This document shows, piece by piece, positions 1 to 11,189 of a stretch of DNA of 64,000 nucleotides. Origin of the DNA: Diphasiastrum complanatum. Its lineage: Eukaryota; Streptophyta; Lycopodiopsida; Lycopodiales; Lycopodiaceae. The notes under the pieces are model-generated. The model made no database searches. It saw only the letters and a list, made by a program, of their open reading frames with translations, and was not told where the DNA came from. Made by a program: the position numbers and the translations under genes. The stretch covers positions 99,562,651 to 99,626,650 of the forward strand of contig CM055092.1 of the NCBI GenBank assembly GCA_029204225.1, read 5' to 3'. The first letter of the stretch is position 1. Every line of letters begins with the position of its first letter.

Positions 1-110
1 ACTCAATCACAACAATTTGCATTCACACAACCTGAAATTCTGCAAGAAACTTGACACCAAATCTTCAGTATATTATAAATAAAATCATGTACATGATATT
101 TTTAATTTCG

Positions 111-452
111 CTATCTCCTTAGCCTTCTAGCTAGGCGGAGATCCTTTGGGAGTATTGTGACTCTCTTCCCGTGCACTACACACAAAAATGAGACCTCAAA
201 GAGCTGCGTTAGGTACATTTCCGTAGACTCTTGTATTGCGGACACCGCATCTGCGGTAACTCTGTTCCCCAAGGAAAATTCATTGACTATTTCTTTTACA
301 AGCCTCACAAAAGGGGCCCTAGGGATAAAAAATTTTACGGACTTCTGATAGCTCCGTATATCCTGGAGCCACTTTGCGGTCCTGTGCTTCCTACATGGTC
401 GAGGAGGTGGTGGCTGCATTTTCGACCTCCTTTCCAGCCCATGGTGCTGCAC
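111..452 (-). CDS. CENH3-like histone H3 fold protein, N-terminal tail missing
   Basis: The frame encodes a complete H3-type histone fold: alpha-N (QDIRSYQKS), alpha-1 with FIPRAPFVRLVKEI, alpha-2 with AIQESTEMYLTQLFE, and the C-terminal HGKRVTILPKDLRLARRL. The I-P-x-A-P-F-V-R stretch is typical of plant centromeric CENH3; canonical H3 has IRKLPFQRLV there. Loop 1 appears one or two residues shorter than in plant CENH3 and lacks its usual tryptophan, so this is a divergent member. The 113-codon frame opens at GTG; the first ATG lies 11 codons in, so no normal tail or start is visible. Upstream, at about 466, the sequence becomes a copia integrase fragment. The fold is read without introns although plant CENH3 genes usually have several, suggesting a retrocopy or captured fragment. 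Expected role, if functional: centromeric nucleosomes. It may be a pseudogene. Confidence 0.6.
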   Translation of the reverse strand: MQHHGLERRSKMQPPPPRPCRKHRTAKWLQDIRSYQKSVKFFIPRAPFVRLVKEIVNEFSLGNRVTADAVSAIQESTEMYLTQLFEVSFLCVVHGKRVTILPKDLRLARRLRR

Positions 453-465
453 GAAATCCGATACT

Positions 466-1499
466 GAGTTTTGCGAAGCTTGTTAGAAAGACAAACAACA
501 TCGGAATCCATTCACACATGAGGGAAGAAGAGCCAAAGAAGTTCTTGAGCTCGTCCACTCAGATGTTTGTGAACTGATGAAAATGAATTCGCTCTCAGGA
601 TTGAGGTATTTCTTGACATTCATAGATGATTACAGCCGGATGACTACGATCTACTACCTAAAGAAAAAATCTGATATGTTTGACTCTTTCAAGAAGTTAG
701 TGGCATTTGTAGAGCTACACACGTCAAAGAAGATTTAGATCATCAGATCTGACAATGGAGGTGAGTACAAGAGCAAAGAATTTTCAAAATTCTACCAAGA
801 ACAGGGGATAGAGCATCAATTCACTCCTACATACACACGAGAAGTATTGTAGCTTCACTGAAGAGCCAGCAACATATCAAGAAGCTATCTAGAGTCTAGA
901 GGGAGAATTCTGGAAGCAGACAATGTCAGAAGAGATCGAGTTGATGAGGCAAAACGAGGCATGGACACTAGACCACTGCCTACATAACAGAAAATGAAAG
1001 AAAAGGATTCGAACTGGACCACTATAGTAATGCAAGCTGGGCGAGCTACAAAGATGACAGGATTTCCGTAACTGGAGGATGTTCAATAGCGTGTGGAGCA
1101 GCAATCAGTTAAATATACAAAAAACAAACCTTGGTAGCTCAATCTTCTTGCAAAGCTGAATACGTCGCAACTTTAAAGGTGGTGAACGAGGTAGTTTGAT
1201 TGCAGATGATGTTGGAGGCAATTGGAATATCACAAGGAAGACCATGCATGACGATGATGGATTCTCAGATTGCCGTTTATTTGTCCCAAGATACTGTCTT
1301 TCATTCAAAGACAAAACACATACCTCTAAAGTACCATCACATTCGAGATTTGATCTTGAAGGAGAGCTCCAGAACTAGTACATAAAGTCTGAAGACATGA
1401 TTGCTTATCTGCTCACGAAGCCGCTCGACAAGCCACTATTTGCAAAGCAAAGAAAGACAATTGGATTAAATGTGCAAAGCTGCAAGGTTCTAGAGGAAG
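466..1499 (+). mobile_element. Decayed Ty1/copia element (integrase, RT edge, RNase H)
   Basis: Broken frames read as copia pol. About 480-860 is the integrase core: LVHSDVCE, FLTFIDDYSR and IRSDNGGEYKSKEF, with one in-frame stop before the second catalytic Asp. About 850-960 resembles the start of RT (EEIELMRQNEAWTL). After a large deletion, 1010-1440 is the copia RNase H: ASWASYKDDR, then SSCKAEYVA, then HSKTKHIPLKYHHIRD and AYLLTKPLDK. Most of RT, including YVDD, is missing. Multiple stops and frameshifts make it inactive. It is not closely similar to the intact copia elements further along. Confidence 0.85.
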
Positions 1500-1996
1500 T
1501 GTTAGAAATGGTGAACTCCTGCAACTTTGTCGCGACGCGAAGCTAAGCAACATGAAGTGAAGGTCAAATGGCGAACAATTCGCGAAAGTCAACGTACCTC
1601 AAAATCCCTAAGACACGAAGCGAAGTGAAACTCGAAGGGCGAATGATTCGCGAAAGTCAAACATGCCTCCAGGACCAAAAGACACGTCATGACACAAAAT
1701 GAAAAGAAAATGAAAGAAAATCTTTCATGTTGCCAGCTGGCAGCTCAATGGGCGTGGAATCTTAAACTTCACGGTCAGCTGAAACAGTTAGCAATAACGG
1801 AGAGTAACTAATTAGTTGATTACTGTTAACTACTCTTGTAATTCTTTGTTTAGCTTTCGTGTAATCTCCACAAGTGGAGATAGAAAATTTTTTTAGGATC
1901 AAAAGAATACACTGAGAGTGTGCATGAGTAGAGTAGAAAAGAAAAAGAATAGAAATGAAATAGTTGTGCATGAAAGTCTACCAACTAGAAGAACAC
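1500..1996 (+). repeat. Probable 3' LTR start of the copia relic
   Basis: Directly after the RNase H tail and a purine run (tagaggaag), TGTTAGAAATGG begins at 1500, which fits the PPT-LTR junction of copia elements. I could not find a matching CTAACA end, so the right border is arbitrary. From here to about 2250 no coding sequence is recognisable. Confidence 0.35.
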
Positions 1997-2254
1997 ATCG
2001 AAAGAGTAGAGTGTCAGGCCGCCCACGAACGAGACACTGATCATCTGGCTCTAAAAATCAAACTGATAATACAGTTGCTCTATCTTGTGCATCTCCTTGT
2101 CTTCCATTTTCTTGATTGCTAGAATGATATCTATTCTATGATCTATAGTTGCATGTCTAGGATCCTGCAAGCTTCCGCCTAAGAAAATTCAAAAGAAACA
2201 AATCCGTTCACGATACACTAAACCCGTTCGTGACAATTTCAACGTCTCATGCAA

Positions 2255-4430
2255 ATGTCATTCCAAGACTTGCTACACCAGATTGTTGAGATCTATCTTG
2301 ATGATCTTGGTGTACATTCTTTTACAGACAAACACCTCGAAACACCTGAAAAGATTTTCATTTGTTGTCGAAGGTTTGGAATATCACTAAACCCCAAAAA
2401 ATGTCAAATCTAGGTCACCCATGGGGTTGTGCTCAGACATATTATATCCAAGGATGGTATTTCTACCGATCCTTCAAAGATCAAGGTTATAGTTGAGATG
2501 CCCTTACTCACCACATTGAAAGAAGTATACATCTTTTTAGGCCATAATAACTACTACCGCATCTTCATAGTCGACTACGCCAGTAAGGCACGACTCACCT
2601 ATTTAGTTGTGGTCGACCCTAGATGGACCGAAGAGCGCATAAAAGCTTTTGAGGAATTAGAAACAACACTTACCACTGCACCCATACTTCGTTCCCCAGA
2701 TTACACGAAGGAATTCCATGTGCATACTGACGCAAGTAAGTATGCCATTGGAGGTATCCTAGTACAACCGGGTGAGTATGGAAAAGATTTTCCAATACAT
2801 TTCTTGAGCAGACAACTGGTGTCTGCTAAAGTAAACTATACCACAACAAAGCGTGAAGCACTGGCCATGGTCTACGTCATTCAACAATTGCGACATTATT
2901 TGCTAGGGTAAACCTTTGCTTTCTATATAGACAATCAAGCCTTGTTAAATATTGTAAATAAATCCTGTAAAACCGGACGCATAACTAGGTGGCTGTTAAT
3001 ACTTGAGGAATTCACATTCGGCGCAGTCATCAGGAAAGGCACACAACACTTCATGGCCGACCACCTTTCTAGACTTGCCAATGCTGAAAAAGCTGATGCA
3101 CTAGTCAACAATGATCTACCTGATGCATGCTTTTTTCAGATTGATGCCACTCCACCATGGGTTGAGGAAATCACTCAGTTCCTTACAACTGGCCGACTAA
3201 AAAAAGGGCTAAACCAAGTGGCCAGAAGAAATTTTTTAATAAAATCACACCCTTTCAACTTATCGCCAGACCATTATATAACAGGGTTGCTGATGGTATT
3301 ATATGCCGATGTGCATATGAATCTGAAATACGACCTATCATATCTCATGCACATGAAGGCATTGGTGGTGGTCACTTCTCCGTGAAAGCGACTGCAAAGA
3401 TAATCCTCCGTGCAGGCTTATGGTAGCCATCATTGTTTAAGAATACATTTGCTATCATCAAATCATTTGATGTTTGCCAACGACCCAAAAAGACTGCAAA
3501 AGCAGACTTCACACCGCTTAACTCCATTATAGAAGGCAAAGCTTTCCATAAGTGGGGTATAGACTTTGTTGGGCCCATTATCCCAGCAGCAAAAAATACT
3601 CAAGCCCATTATATCCTGATTTCAACTGATTATGCCACAAAATGGGTTGAGGCGCGCACAACAAAGATGCCAATGCGAAGACCATCGCGCGTTTTCTTTA
3701 TGAAAACATCATTACACGCTTTGGCTGTCTAATCGAGCTTGTTAGTGATAGAGGTTCACACTTCTTAAATGAAGTGGTTGACAATCTCTTATGCCATTAC
3801 CTTGTTGTCCACCGCAAAAGTACTCCATATCATCCCTGATGTAATGGCCAGGCGGAATTTACCAACAAGACAATCTGTAAGATCCTAGCGAAGATAGTTA
3901 AGACAAGTCAATCAGATTGGAAAACCAAGCTATTCTCAACTATTTGGGCGTACCGAACCACTCCCAAGAAGGTCATTGGATGGGTTACTCTCTTCCATCT
4001 CGTCTACGGTCAAGAGACAGTAATGCCTGTTGAATTTTTAGTTCCTTCCTTGCGAGTCATGCAAGCTTTCTCTACTGATCTATGTGAGAAAGTTGCAATC
4101 AAACAAGAAGTCCAAACTAGGCTATTTACGTTAGCCCAATTGTGCGAGACTCGACTCATCTCATATCATGCACAGTTAGTCAACAAACGTCGCCAAAAAG
4201 CCTGGCATGATCGTCACCTGTGCAATGAAGACTTATACTTAGGTGACCAGATGCTTTTCTACACATCTAAGAAGCACCTAGGGAAACTCAAATTCCGAAG
4301 TGAAGGACCATATAATTAATAAAATCTTTTCAAATGGAGCAGTCTCATTAGAAACACTTGACGACGTACTCCTAGAGACTGTCGTCAATGATTGTCATTT
4401 ACGACGATACTATGAAGAGTTATTTTTTGT
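2255..4430 (+). mobile_element. Decayed Ty3/gypsy pol (RT end, RNase H, integrase)
   Basis: The piece starts inside RT with a YLDDL active-site motif near 2290, then thumb-like text (GISTDPSKI, FLGHNNYYRIFI). RNase H covers about 2690-3090 (VHTDASKYAIGGIL, LSRQLVSAKVNYTTTKREALAMV, ADHLSRL). Integrase covers about 3340-4120 (HKWGIDFVGPI, DYATKWVEA, GQAEFTNKTI, DWKTKLFSTIWAYRT, LVYGQETVMPVEFLVPS), followed by a tail (QKAWHDRH, LGDQMLFYTSKKHLGKLKFRSEGPYN) and a short C-terminal run to 4430. Stops and frameshifts occur, for example in the YHP-stop-CNGQAEF stretch near 3836. The 5' half, protease and gag are absent. Confidence 0.88.
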
Positions 4431-4456
4431 TGACTCCATTTAATCTCTCAAGAAAT

Positions 4457-4487
4457 TATATATATATATATATATCTATATATACTC
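4457..4487. repeat. TA microsatellite
   Basis: Interrupted (TA)n tract just downstream of the gypsy integrase tail. The following 4490-4790 contains no recognisable gene. Confidence 0.8.
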
Positions 4488-4794
4488 ATCCCTTTCGTCT
4501 TTACTCTTTTATTGCTTCCACACTGTTTCCATTCTTGTTCATGGTCCCTTTGGATGCCTACCTTCTTGTTATTTGTTATTTTTTATTTACTTTTTATGTT
4601 CAAGGTCAACATCCTCTGGTCAAGCTTCACAAGTTAGGTTTTCTCACTTTTAGTGTCCATATTCTGTCTACAGTTCAGAGCCGTCATTTTTGTACATGCA
4701 CAGACAAATCTGATAATTAAGACCTACAAAACCTCTAAGAACTTCCTCATATTGATACACTTGCCATTTCCACTTCGGTACCTTATTTCTCAAG

Positions 4795-5010
4795 CGGATG
4801 GCAATCTCGACCAGATGCCAACAGTTCAAATCTCAACCAGATGCCAACAGCTCACATCTCAACGAGATGGCAATCTTGACCGAATATAAACAGATTACAT
4901 CTCAACCGGATGACAAACTCGACCAAATGCCAATAGATCACATCTCAACCGGATGGCAATCTCAACTGGATACCAACAACTCAAATCTCAACCGGATGGC
5001 AATCTGTACT
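4795..5010. repeat. Degenerate tandem array, core TCAAATCTCAACCGGATG
   Basis: About seven copies of a variable unit of roughly 22-28 bp, built on CTCAACCGGATGGCAA and CCAACAACTCAAAT blocks. Units alternate, suggesting a composite higher-order unit. It lies downstream of the gypsy integrase relic and may be that element's 3' region. Short ORFs through it (4653-5154) are read-through of the repeat. Confidence 0.75.
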
Positions 5011-5039
5011 GGGTTTTTTTCCTTGCCTATCCTCAACCC

Positions 5040-5510
5040 AAGATCTAATCAATCTAGCATCAAGGTGATGAAGTTAGTTGTCACGCGTAGGTTCATTCCC
5101 ATGAGAGAGATAGCATATTTTAGATTTCAGCATGAATGGAAGATCCACATCTAGCTCTAACATCCATTAACCCTAAGCATTAGCACTAAGATCCACAATA
5201 AAGATAACTCGAGTCGTTCCCTTTTTATAATAGAGAGGAGAACCCTGGCCTCATAATCCTATTGGTCCATTTCTACCTCCCTAATTATTCAAATTTAAAA
5301 AAGAGTGAGAACTATCCAAAATTGGAGGGAAACCGAACTTTATTTACTAACTAGGCCTTATGACATAAAAGTCCCGCAAAAAGGCCTAAAGTCCTTTTAT
5401 TGACTTTCTAATTAATCAAATAACTATGTGATCATTGGGTTGGACTTACACACGCAGGGTGCCAAATCCCTCTCACTTATTAACTAGGGTTAGGGTTGCC
5501 TCGTGATCCA
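5040..5510. repeat. LTR-like spacer related to 59.9-60.4 kb
   Basis: Between two halves of the tandem array lies sequence resembling the LTR-like block near 60000-60360. Both contain a CTTTTTATAA stretch followed by CCTATTGG, and later CATTGGG, GGACTTA and GCAGG[AG]TGCC in the same order and orientation. I infer a diverged copy of the same gypsy LTR family. Borders are not defined. The TAGGGTTAGGGTT at 5485-5497 is too short to be a telomeric tract. Confidence 0.45.
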
Positions 5511-5514
5511 CAAT

Positions 5515-5995
5515 TGGAATCGCAACCAGATGCCAACAACTCACATCTCAACCGGATGGCAATCTTGACCGGATACCAACAACTCAAATCTCAACCGAAT
5601 GGCAATCTCGACCGGATGCCAACAAAGACAAAATCTTGACTAGATCAAAGTCATCACATACCGACCGAATCACCTGTTTTAAATCTCGACCGGATCAGAG
5701 TCATCACATATCGACTGGATCACCTGTTTAAAAGACCAGAGCAGAGTCATCACATCTCGACTGGATCCAAAGAAAAAATCTTGACCGTATCAACTATTTT
5801 AGATCTCGACCAGAGTAGAGTCATCACATCTCGATTGGATCCAAAGAAAAAATCTCGACCGAATCCAAAGACTAAATCTCGACCGGATCAGAGTTAACAC
5901 ATCTTGACCGGATCCAAAAGACAAAATCTCGATCGGATCAGTATCTTAAATCTCGACCGGATCACCTGTTTAAAATCTTGACCGGATACCATGTG
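5515..5995. repeat. Degenerate tandem array, core AATCTCGACCGGATCA
   Basis: More than fifteen copies of a unit of about 25-40 bp with core TCTCGACCGGATC plus AGAGTCATCACAT. The left portion still shows the CTCAACCGGATGGCAA unit of the 4795-5010 array, so both arrays have one origin. No coding content. The next 700 bp up to the first exon at 6733 hold no feature I can support. Confidence 0.8.
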
Positions 5996-6732
5996 ATGGT
6001 TTTGTTGGAGTAAAATTAGATGTATAATAGGATTGAGAGTACATGAAAAAGAAGGCCTCTAATGTGTATTCATTTTTGACAAAGTCCATCATTGGAGAAT
6101 GTTCTTCTTCATAGAGTGCACAAGTAAAACATAGACTCCCAAGAGGGAGTACACTTTTAGGCTTAAATACCAACTAGAAATAAATACCCAAAATCTCTCT
6201 TCATAATCTTTATAGTCATTGTTGCCACCTGCAGTAGTCTTGCCATGCATATATAAAGGTTGCCATGCATATACAAAGGTTGGGTGTTGGTTCTCTCCGA
6301 GAAGACTTAGGCTGCAGTGCCACCGCCACCTCTCCTTCACCCTTAACCTTCTCGATCTCTTACGCTTCTTCGAAATCTGGGAAATCTCTCTCTCGATCTC
6401 TCGATCTTTTGGTTGCTTTTGCTCTCGTGCGCGCATACATATCACTGACGGTGGAGAAACTACCACACTAATGCTGTATAGCTAAAGATACTGCTAGCTA
6501 GTCGGCTGCTATTGCTCAAAAAACTACTCCGCCGCCCACTGATCGGGAGAAGTTTCCTGTCTCCAACGCCACCATTGCACTGCTGCTCTCTGCACCACTG
6601 ATACCAGGACCAATTCTGATGCATTGTTCCTGTATAAGGCCTACATTGGCACTCACTAGCTCTAACAGCATTTTGGGCTTCTGCTGCATAGTGTTTTTTG
6701 GTCGGGCTTATCTCAGTATATTCAATTTCAGC

Positions 6733-8439
6733 ATGGATATTGCCCAGATTCACGTTCAGGTGTGTGTTTACAAACTTGTTTTTGTGATGCTCGTTGGCAG
6801 CTGGAGTTTTCGTCAATGCTATGTGTTGATAGTTGGTTGTAACTAATTGTATATTTCGTAGCTATTTGGGAGTGAGGACGGGCACCTGGCAGGTCATTGC
6901 TTAGTAGTGTCGGATAATGATTGAACATAGACTGGCCAGAGTGTGAGTTTAATTCAGCTTGCTTTTCCACGATCCGTCACTTACTCTAATTAATTTCTCT
7001 TGCATTCGGTTGCATTTCTATATATTAACTTGTCAGAGGAAGTTTTTCTTTCGGAATTGGTGAGAACATGTTTTTGAGTCGAAAGATGGTTTGATCCAAA
7101 GCCCATGCAAGCAGTACACATCGCTTTCTTTCCTTCATCACTTCACATAGTCTTGCCAACATTTTTCTAACATGGACACAGCAACCTACAAATGGACTGA
7201 TACTAAATGGTTGATCAGTTATGACATTTCATATACAAAAGCTTTTGCTAGTTAAGACGTTCTACTTATATTGTTTTCACTGAATGTAGAAAGAGTTGGA
7301 AGCTTGGGAGTACAATGCAAACGATGAGGATCACCGGCTTACGGACAAGTTTAGTCCCAATCGTCCAGTGCCACAGGAACACATCCACGGTATTCACACT
7401 CAACAAGCAACTACTAAGATTAGTTTTGCTTGTACCTATTGGAGATATTGGAGAGGATATGAAAGGAGCAAATTCAAGCTGAATTTACTAACTATGCAAG
7501 TTTTGACTGTCAGAGCAGGGAGTGCTGACATGGAAGCTTGATGTAGACGAATGGGAAAAGAACACTTTGCTAGAAACAATCAAGATGGATCGTGGGTACA
7601 AATACTCGGTATTGTCCTCGCCTAAATTGATTCAGTTGGTTTGTGACTCTGGAGTTTCTATCAGCTTGAGTTTGTTATTGGAATCGCAATATTCTAATAT
7701 TCTCAATGATGCGTGGCACTAGGAGGTCGTGACTGTTTGCCCCAAAGAGATGGAAGATTTCGAAAAAAAAGTGAAAGGATTTTTCCAAGAACATATGCAT
7801 TCTCAAGAGGAAATACGGTTGATACTTGATGGCAACGGTCAGAAGAGGCCATTAACGAATATTAGCTTAAAAATTAGAATATGTTGTTTTGTCTCTGTTT
7901 TCAGTCAAATTCAGTGATTGCAAGAACAATTTAGCCGTAATGGGTTGATCTTGCTACTGGGACATTCGAGATTATGACGGTAAATGGATTCGTTTCCGCG
8001 TAACTAAGGGTGATATGATTGTTCTTCCTCCAGGAATGTTTCACAGGTTTACGATTGATGAGAACAATTATATCAAGGTAATGCAACCATGTATGAAACT
8101 TTTTCCCATCATAACGATTTCAGAATCTTGTTGATTGCAGTGCTAGTGTTACACTCTAAAGCCTGCATACTTGGGTACAGGCACTTCTCTACACAGACAT
8201 TCCATACAGGACTCAGCATGGAGCGGGGAGTGAAAGTGCTGCAAGGTAAGAAAGCCAGCTTGAGAATGGGTAACATTCGCAAATTATCTAAACATTCATA
8301 AAGTTCTCGACTACCACGAAAAAAAGCAAGCTCTTTTACGTTGCTCTCATTGTCTGGATCGTGGTACAGGAAACAATACGTGGACAAAGTGCTGAATAAC
8401 CCTGCGGCCGTTCATAGACACCGGATTACCACTCAGTGA
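6733..8439 (+). CDS. Acireductone dioxygenase-like gene (seven exons, one damaged splice site)
   Basis: Family role: the iron-dependent step of the methionine salvage cycle. Exons by homology and splice signals: 6733-6759 (tentative first exon, MDIAQIHVQ), 7290-7389, 7514-7608, 7723-7837, about 7953-8077, 8181-8245 and 8370-8439, about 197 aa, close to the usual 180-200. Landmarks: EAWEYNANDEDHRL, GVLTWKLDVDEWE, FFQEHMHSQEEIRLILDGNG, YWDIRDYDGKWIRF, MIVLPPGMFHRFT, NNYIKALLYTDIPYR and RKQYVDKVLNN. The expected cupin metal ligands (His, His, Glu in EHMHSQEE; His in FHRF) are all present. Phases match at every junction except into YWDIRD. There the base pair before exon 5 is not AG and an in-frame TGA lies seven bases upstream, so splicing is probably broken. 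Either a recent pseudogene or a divergent paralog with non-standard splicing. Confidence 0.8.
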
Positions 8440-9100
8440 CAGCCAGTCTAGTCTGTTATCAGACTTTTTCCAGCCAAGATGGTGGCTGTTGGATCTCTTA
8501 TATAGCTGTCCTAAAAATATCTCTAGCGGCTGTGTCCGGACGACATAAATAGCCAGTTATAGATTAGTTTATATCGGCATATCTCGTTTTTTAAGACGCT
8601 CCTAATTCGCAGGATATATTAGTTAGATATACAATTGATTGGTACAGTACAAAACTGATACAATCATAGAAAATGAGCGGGATTCTTTCCATTCACCTGG
8701 ATAAGTTCTGTGCTTGTACAAGGCATATATTTATCTATATGATGATTCTCTCTGAAGAGCTCATAACATTCTATTTTATTACCTTTTTGAGCATTAACAT
8801 GCTGCCCAATTTCTTTTTTTTTTTGGAATTAAGGGCTGCATGGAAGGTGAAATTTTCATGATGATCCCACATGAAGCTACTTGATCTACAATGCCCACAT
8901 AAAGCTACTTGATATTTAATATGACAAATTCCCAGAAATATACTTTACGATATCTTTCTGAATTTCTTCTCTCTTGTAGAATTATATCTTAATTCACTTG
9001 AGCTTCAACATAATACATATTCTTGTCTATCGGAAATTAGCTTCAGATCTAGATGTCTTTCTATGTGCCGAAATCTCAGAAGTTATTATTCCTTCTTTGG
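8440..9100. other. No recognisable gene
   Basis: AT-rich sequence 3' of the dioxygenase-like gene, including a T-run near 8814-8824. Its right end merges into the copia derivative. I see no coding signature. Confidence 0.6.
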
Positions 9101-10830
9101 ATAACTGCAACAAGAAATAATAACTTTTGAGGGCATTGTAGATCAAACAACCTGAACTATTATTCTACCCTGAAGCAAAATTTGAGGCTTGGCATATCCT
9201 TCAAACTCTTCGTGGTTTAGATCCCATACATTCTTATGTGCTGAAGGTTTGAATTCTTATGTGAAAGTGCATACTATGGCTATAGTCACTTGGATGATGA
9301 TCATAGCTTGCCTGGAATCCTTTGTTCTTGGAGCTTTTGAGATCATTTTAGTATCTTTCTATGAATCGTGTAGATGCAAATAATTGGGGATCGAAAGGAG
9401 CATTGCAAGGATTATTAGCTATATTACGAGGAGCTGCATTACTAATTGATCGCTACATATACTAGAAATCTTGGTGTACTACACTACGGAATGCTCTTTT
9501 AATTAACATAGATGTGACTAATTGATTCAACTTTTGTCTAACAAATTAAAGGCCAAAACTAAATTTTAAGAAATTATTCATGAATCCATTAGTTGTTAAC
9601 TATATGAGCCTGCTCATGAGCTTTTATAGAGAGTAGTTTCTTCAGAGGTTGCTTCTCTATCTCTTATACCTCGCTTACTATCTCTTAAACCAAGCTTTAT
9701 TTTAAACACTTGGCTAAGTGCTAGCTTGATCTTTACAATTTCTCCATGACTATCTTTCTTGAACAGTGTCATCAACATATATTATAGAAGTTTGATGTTA
9801 AATTCATCAATCATAAATGTGATGTTAAGAAAATGCATTATGCTCTCTCACAATGAACTAAAGCCCAAGCTAGAAATTTCGAATCGAGCATTCAAATATC
9901 TTGGGGCTTGCTTGAGCCCATACAAGTGTTCTTTTTTTAAGGCAAACAAACTTTTTGCATGAAAACACTTTGAGGTGTTTACCTTAAAGAATTGCATAAG
10001 ATAACTTACCATCAAGTGGAGCAAATGGTGGCCTATTTGAAATGAAGTTAAGTGTAATTGATTGTCTCATCCACCTAAAGTGGGAGCGTTAGAACACTCG
10101 AAAACTTCTATTTTATCTCTTGTCCATTTCATTTTGTTGAGGAGTCTTTGGATAAGAAATTTTACTTTGAATACCATGTGTTGTCACAAATTTTGATAGA
10201 GTCTTTAGGAATCTACTCATATTGCTTAATCTCAATATTTTGATCTTGATGTTGATTTGGTTCTCCATCATAGATTTAAACTTAAAGAATGTCTCCTTCA
10301 CTTGTTCCATGCTCTTAAGTAAGTATATCTAGGTATGCCTACTATTGTCATAAATAATCAATGTATCAAATGTGTTGTATATTGTTTTGTAGTAAACATG
10401 TGTTGTATATTGTAAAAAAATCAAGAGGTAGACCGGTTAGATTATAATTGACCAAAAAATGTATGCATCTAAATTGGATGTCCCAATCTCTTGTGCCACA
10501 ACTCAATCAAAGACACAATTTGCATAACATTCTTAACTTCTCCACGCTTATAAATAGAAGCTTCTAGCTTATAAATCCTACTATGTTTCTTAATATTATG
10601 TTTTTCTCCTAATGGTGACTAGTCATGTGAGAACTAGCAGAAGCACCTACCTGTCCACCTTGAATCCCATGATCCATTAGATAACACATAATATTTGAAG
10701 ATATCATAAGGGAACTCCCATCAACCTTATCAAATGTAAAGTTACCTTGGCTACCGCCCTTTTGTTAAAGTCATCTTCCTCTTAAAACATTCACCTATAA
10801 AATGACCAAGCCTTTTCTACTAAAAGAAAT
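9101..10830 (-). mobile_element. Internally deleted Ty1/copia derivative
   Basis: Read on the minus strand from 10830 leftwards: a zinc-knuckle remnant (GHFIGECFKRK, about 10750-10810), a protease remnant with SSHMTSH near 10620, an integrase end (KFVTTHGIQSKISYPKTPQQNE, about 10120-10200), then an abrupt jump to RT (EHLYGLKQAPRYLNARF, about 9860-9930), a degraded YVDD-like stretch near 9770, and an RNase H/LTR-like remainder. All domains carry stops. Segment 9101-10203 is repeated in inverse orientation at about 62893-64000, with the same integrase-to-RT deletion. Confidence 0.8.
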
Positions 10831-11189
10831 TCACCTTTGATTTGTTTTTTTCTACTACTTGCTTATTGGATCCCCCCTTCGCATCCTCAATGGATTCACA
10901 ACAAACAAGGAGGCATTCTTCAAAAATCCACTCAAGGCCACATTGACAAGGGAAGAAGAGATGATGCGTGGCTTGGCATCTACTCCTTTGTACGAGGGTG
11001 CACAAATATCAAAGTTGTGAGTTTGTTTGTTACTTTTGAACTTGCAAACTAAGCACGGGTGGTCAGATGCGAGTGTGAAGTTGTTTGAGTAAGCTTGCTA
11101 GCTTCATGTGTGTTATAGACAAATTGCTCTAATCTCATTTTATTTTTAATTCATGCGTTGTGACAAACTATATATCACTAATTATATAA
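10831..11189. other. No recognisable gene
   Basis: Spacer between the copia derivative and the CACTA relic. A 71-codon frame (10837-11052) shows no family signature. Confidence 0.5.

Noticed and set aside
5485-5497. TAGGGTTAGGGTT, telomere-like
   Set aside because: Only about two units and not the exact plant heptamer; chance level.
4795-5995. CRISPR-like regular repeats
   Set aside because: Units vary in length and sequence with no unique constant-length spacers, in a plant context; a degenerate satellite.
6089-6816. Minus-strand frames of 118-125 codons next to the dioxygenase-like gene
   Set aside because: No family signature; opposite the promoter and first-exon region of the plus-strand gene.
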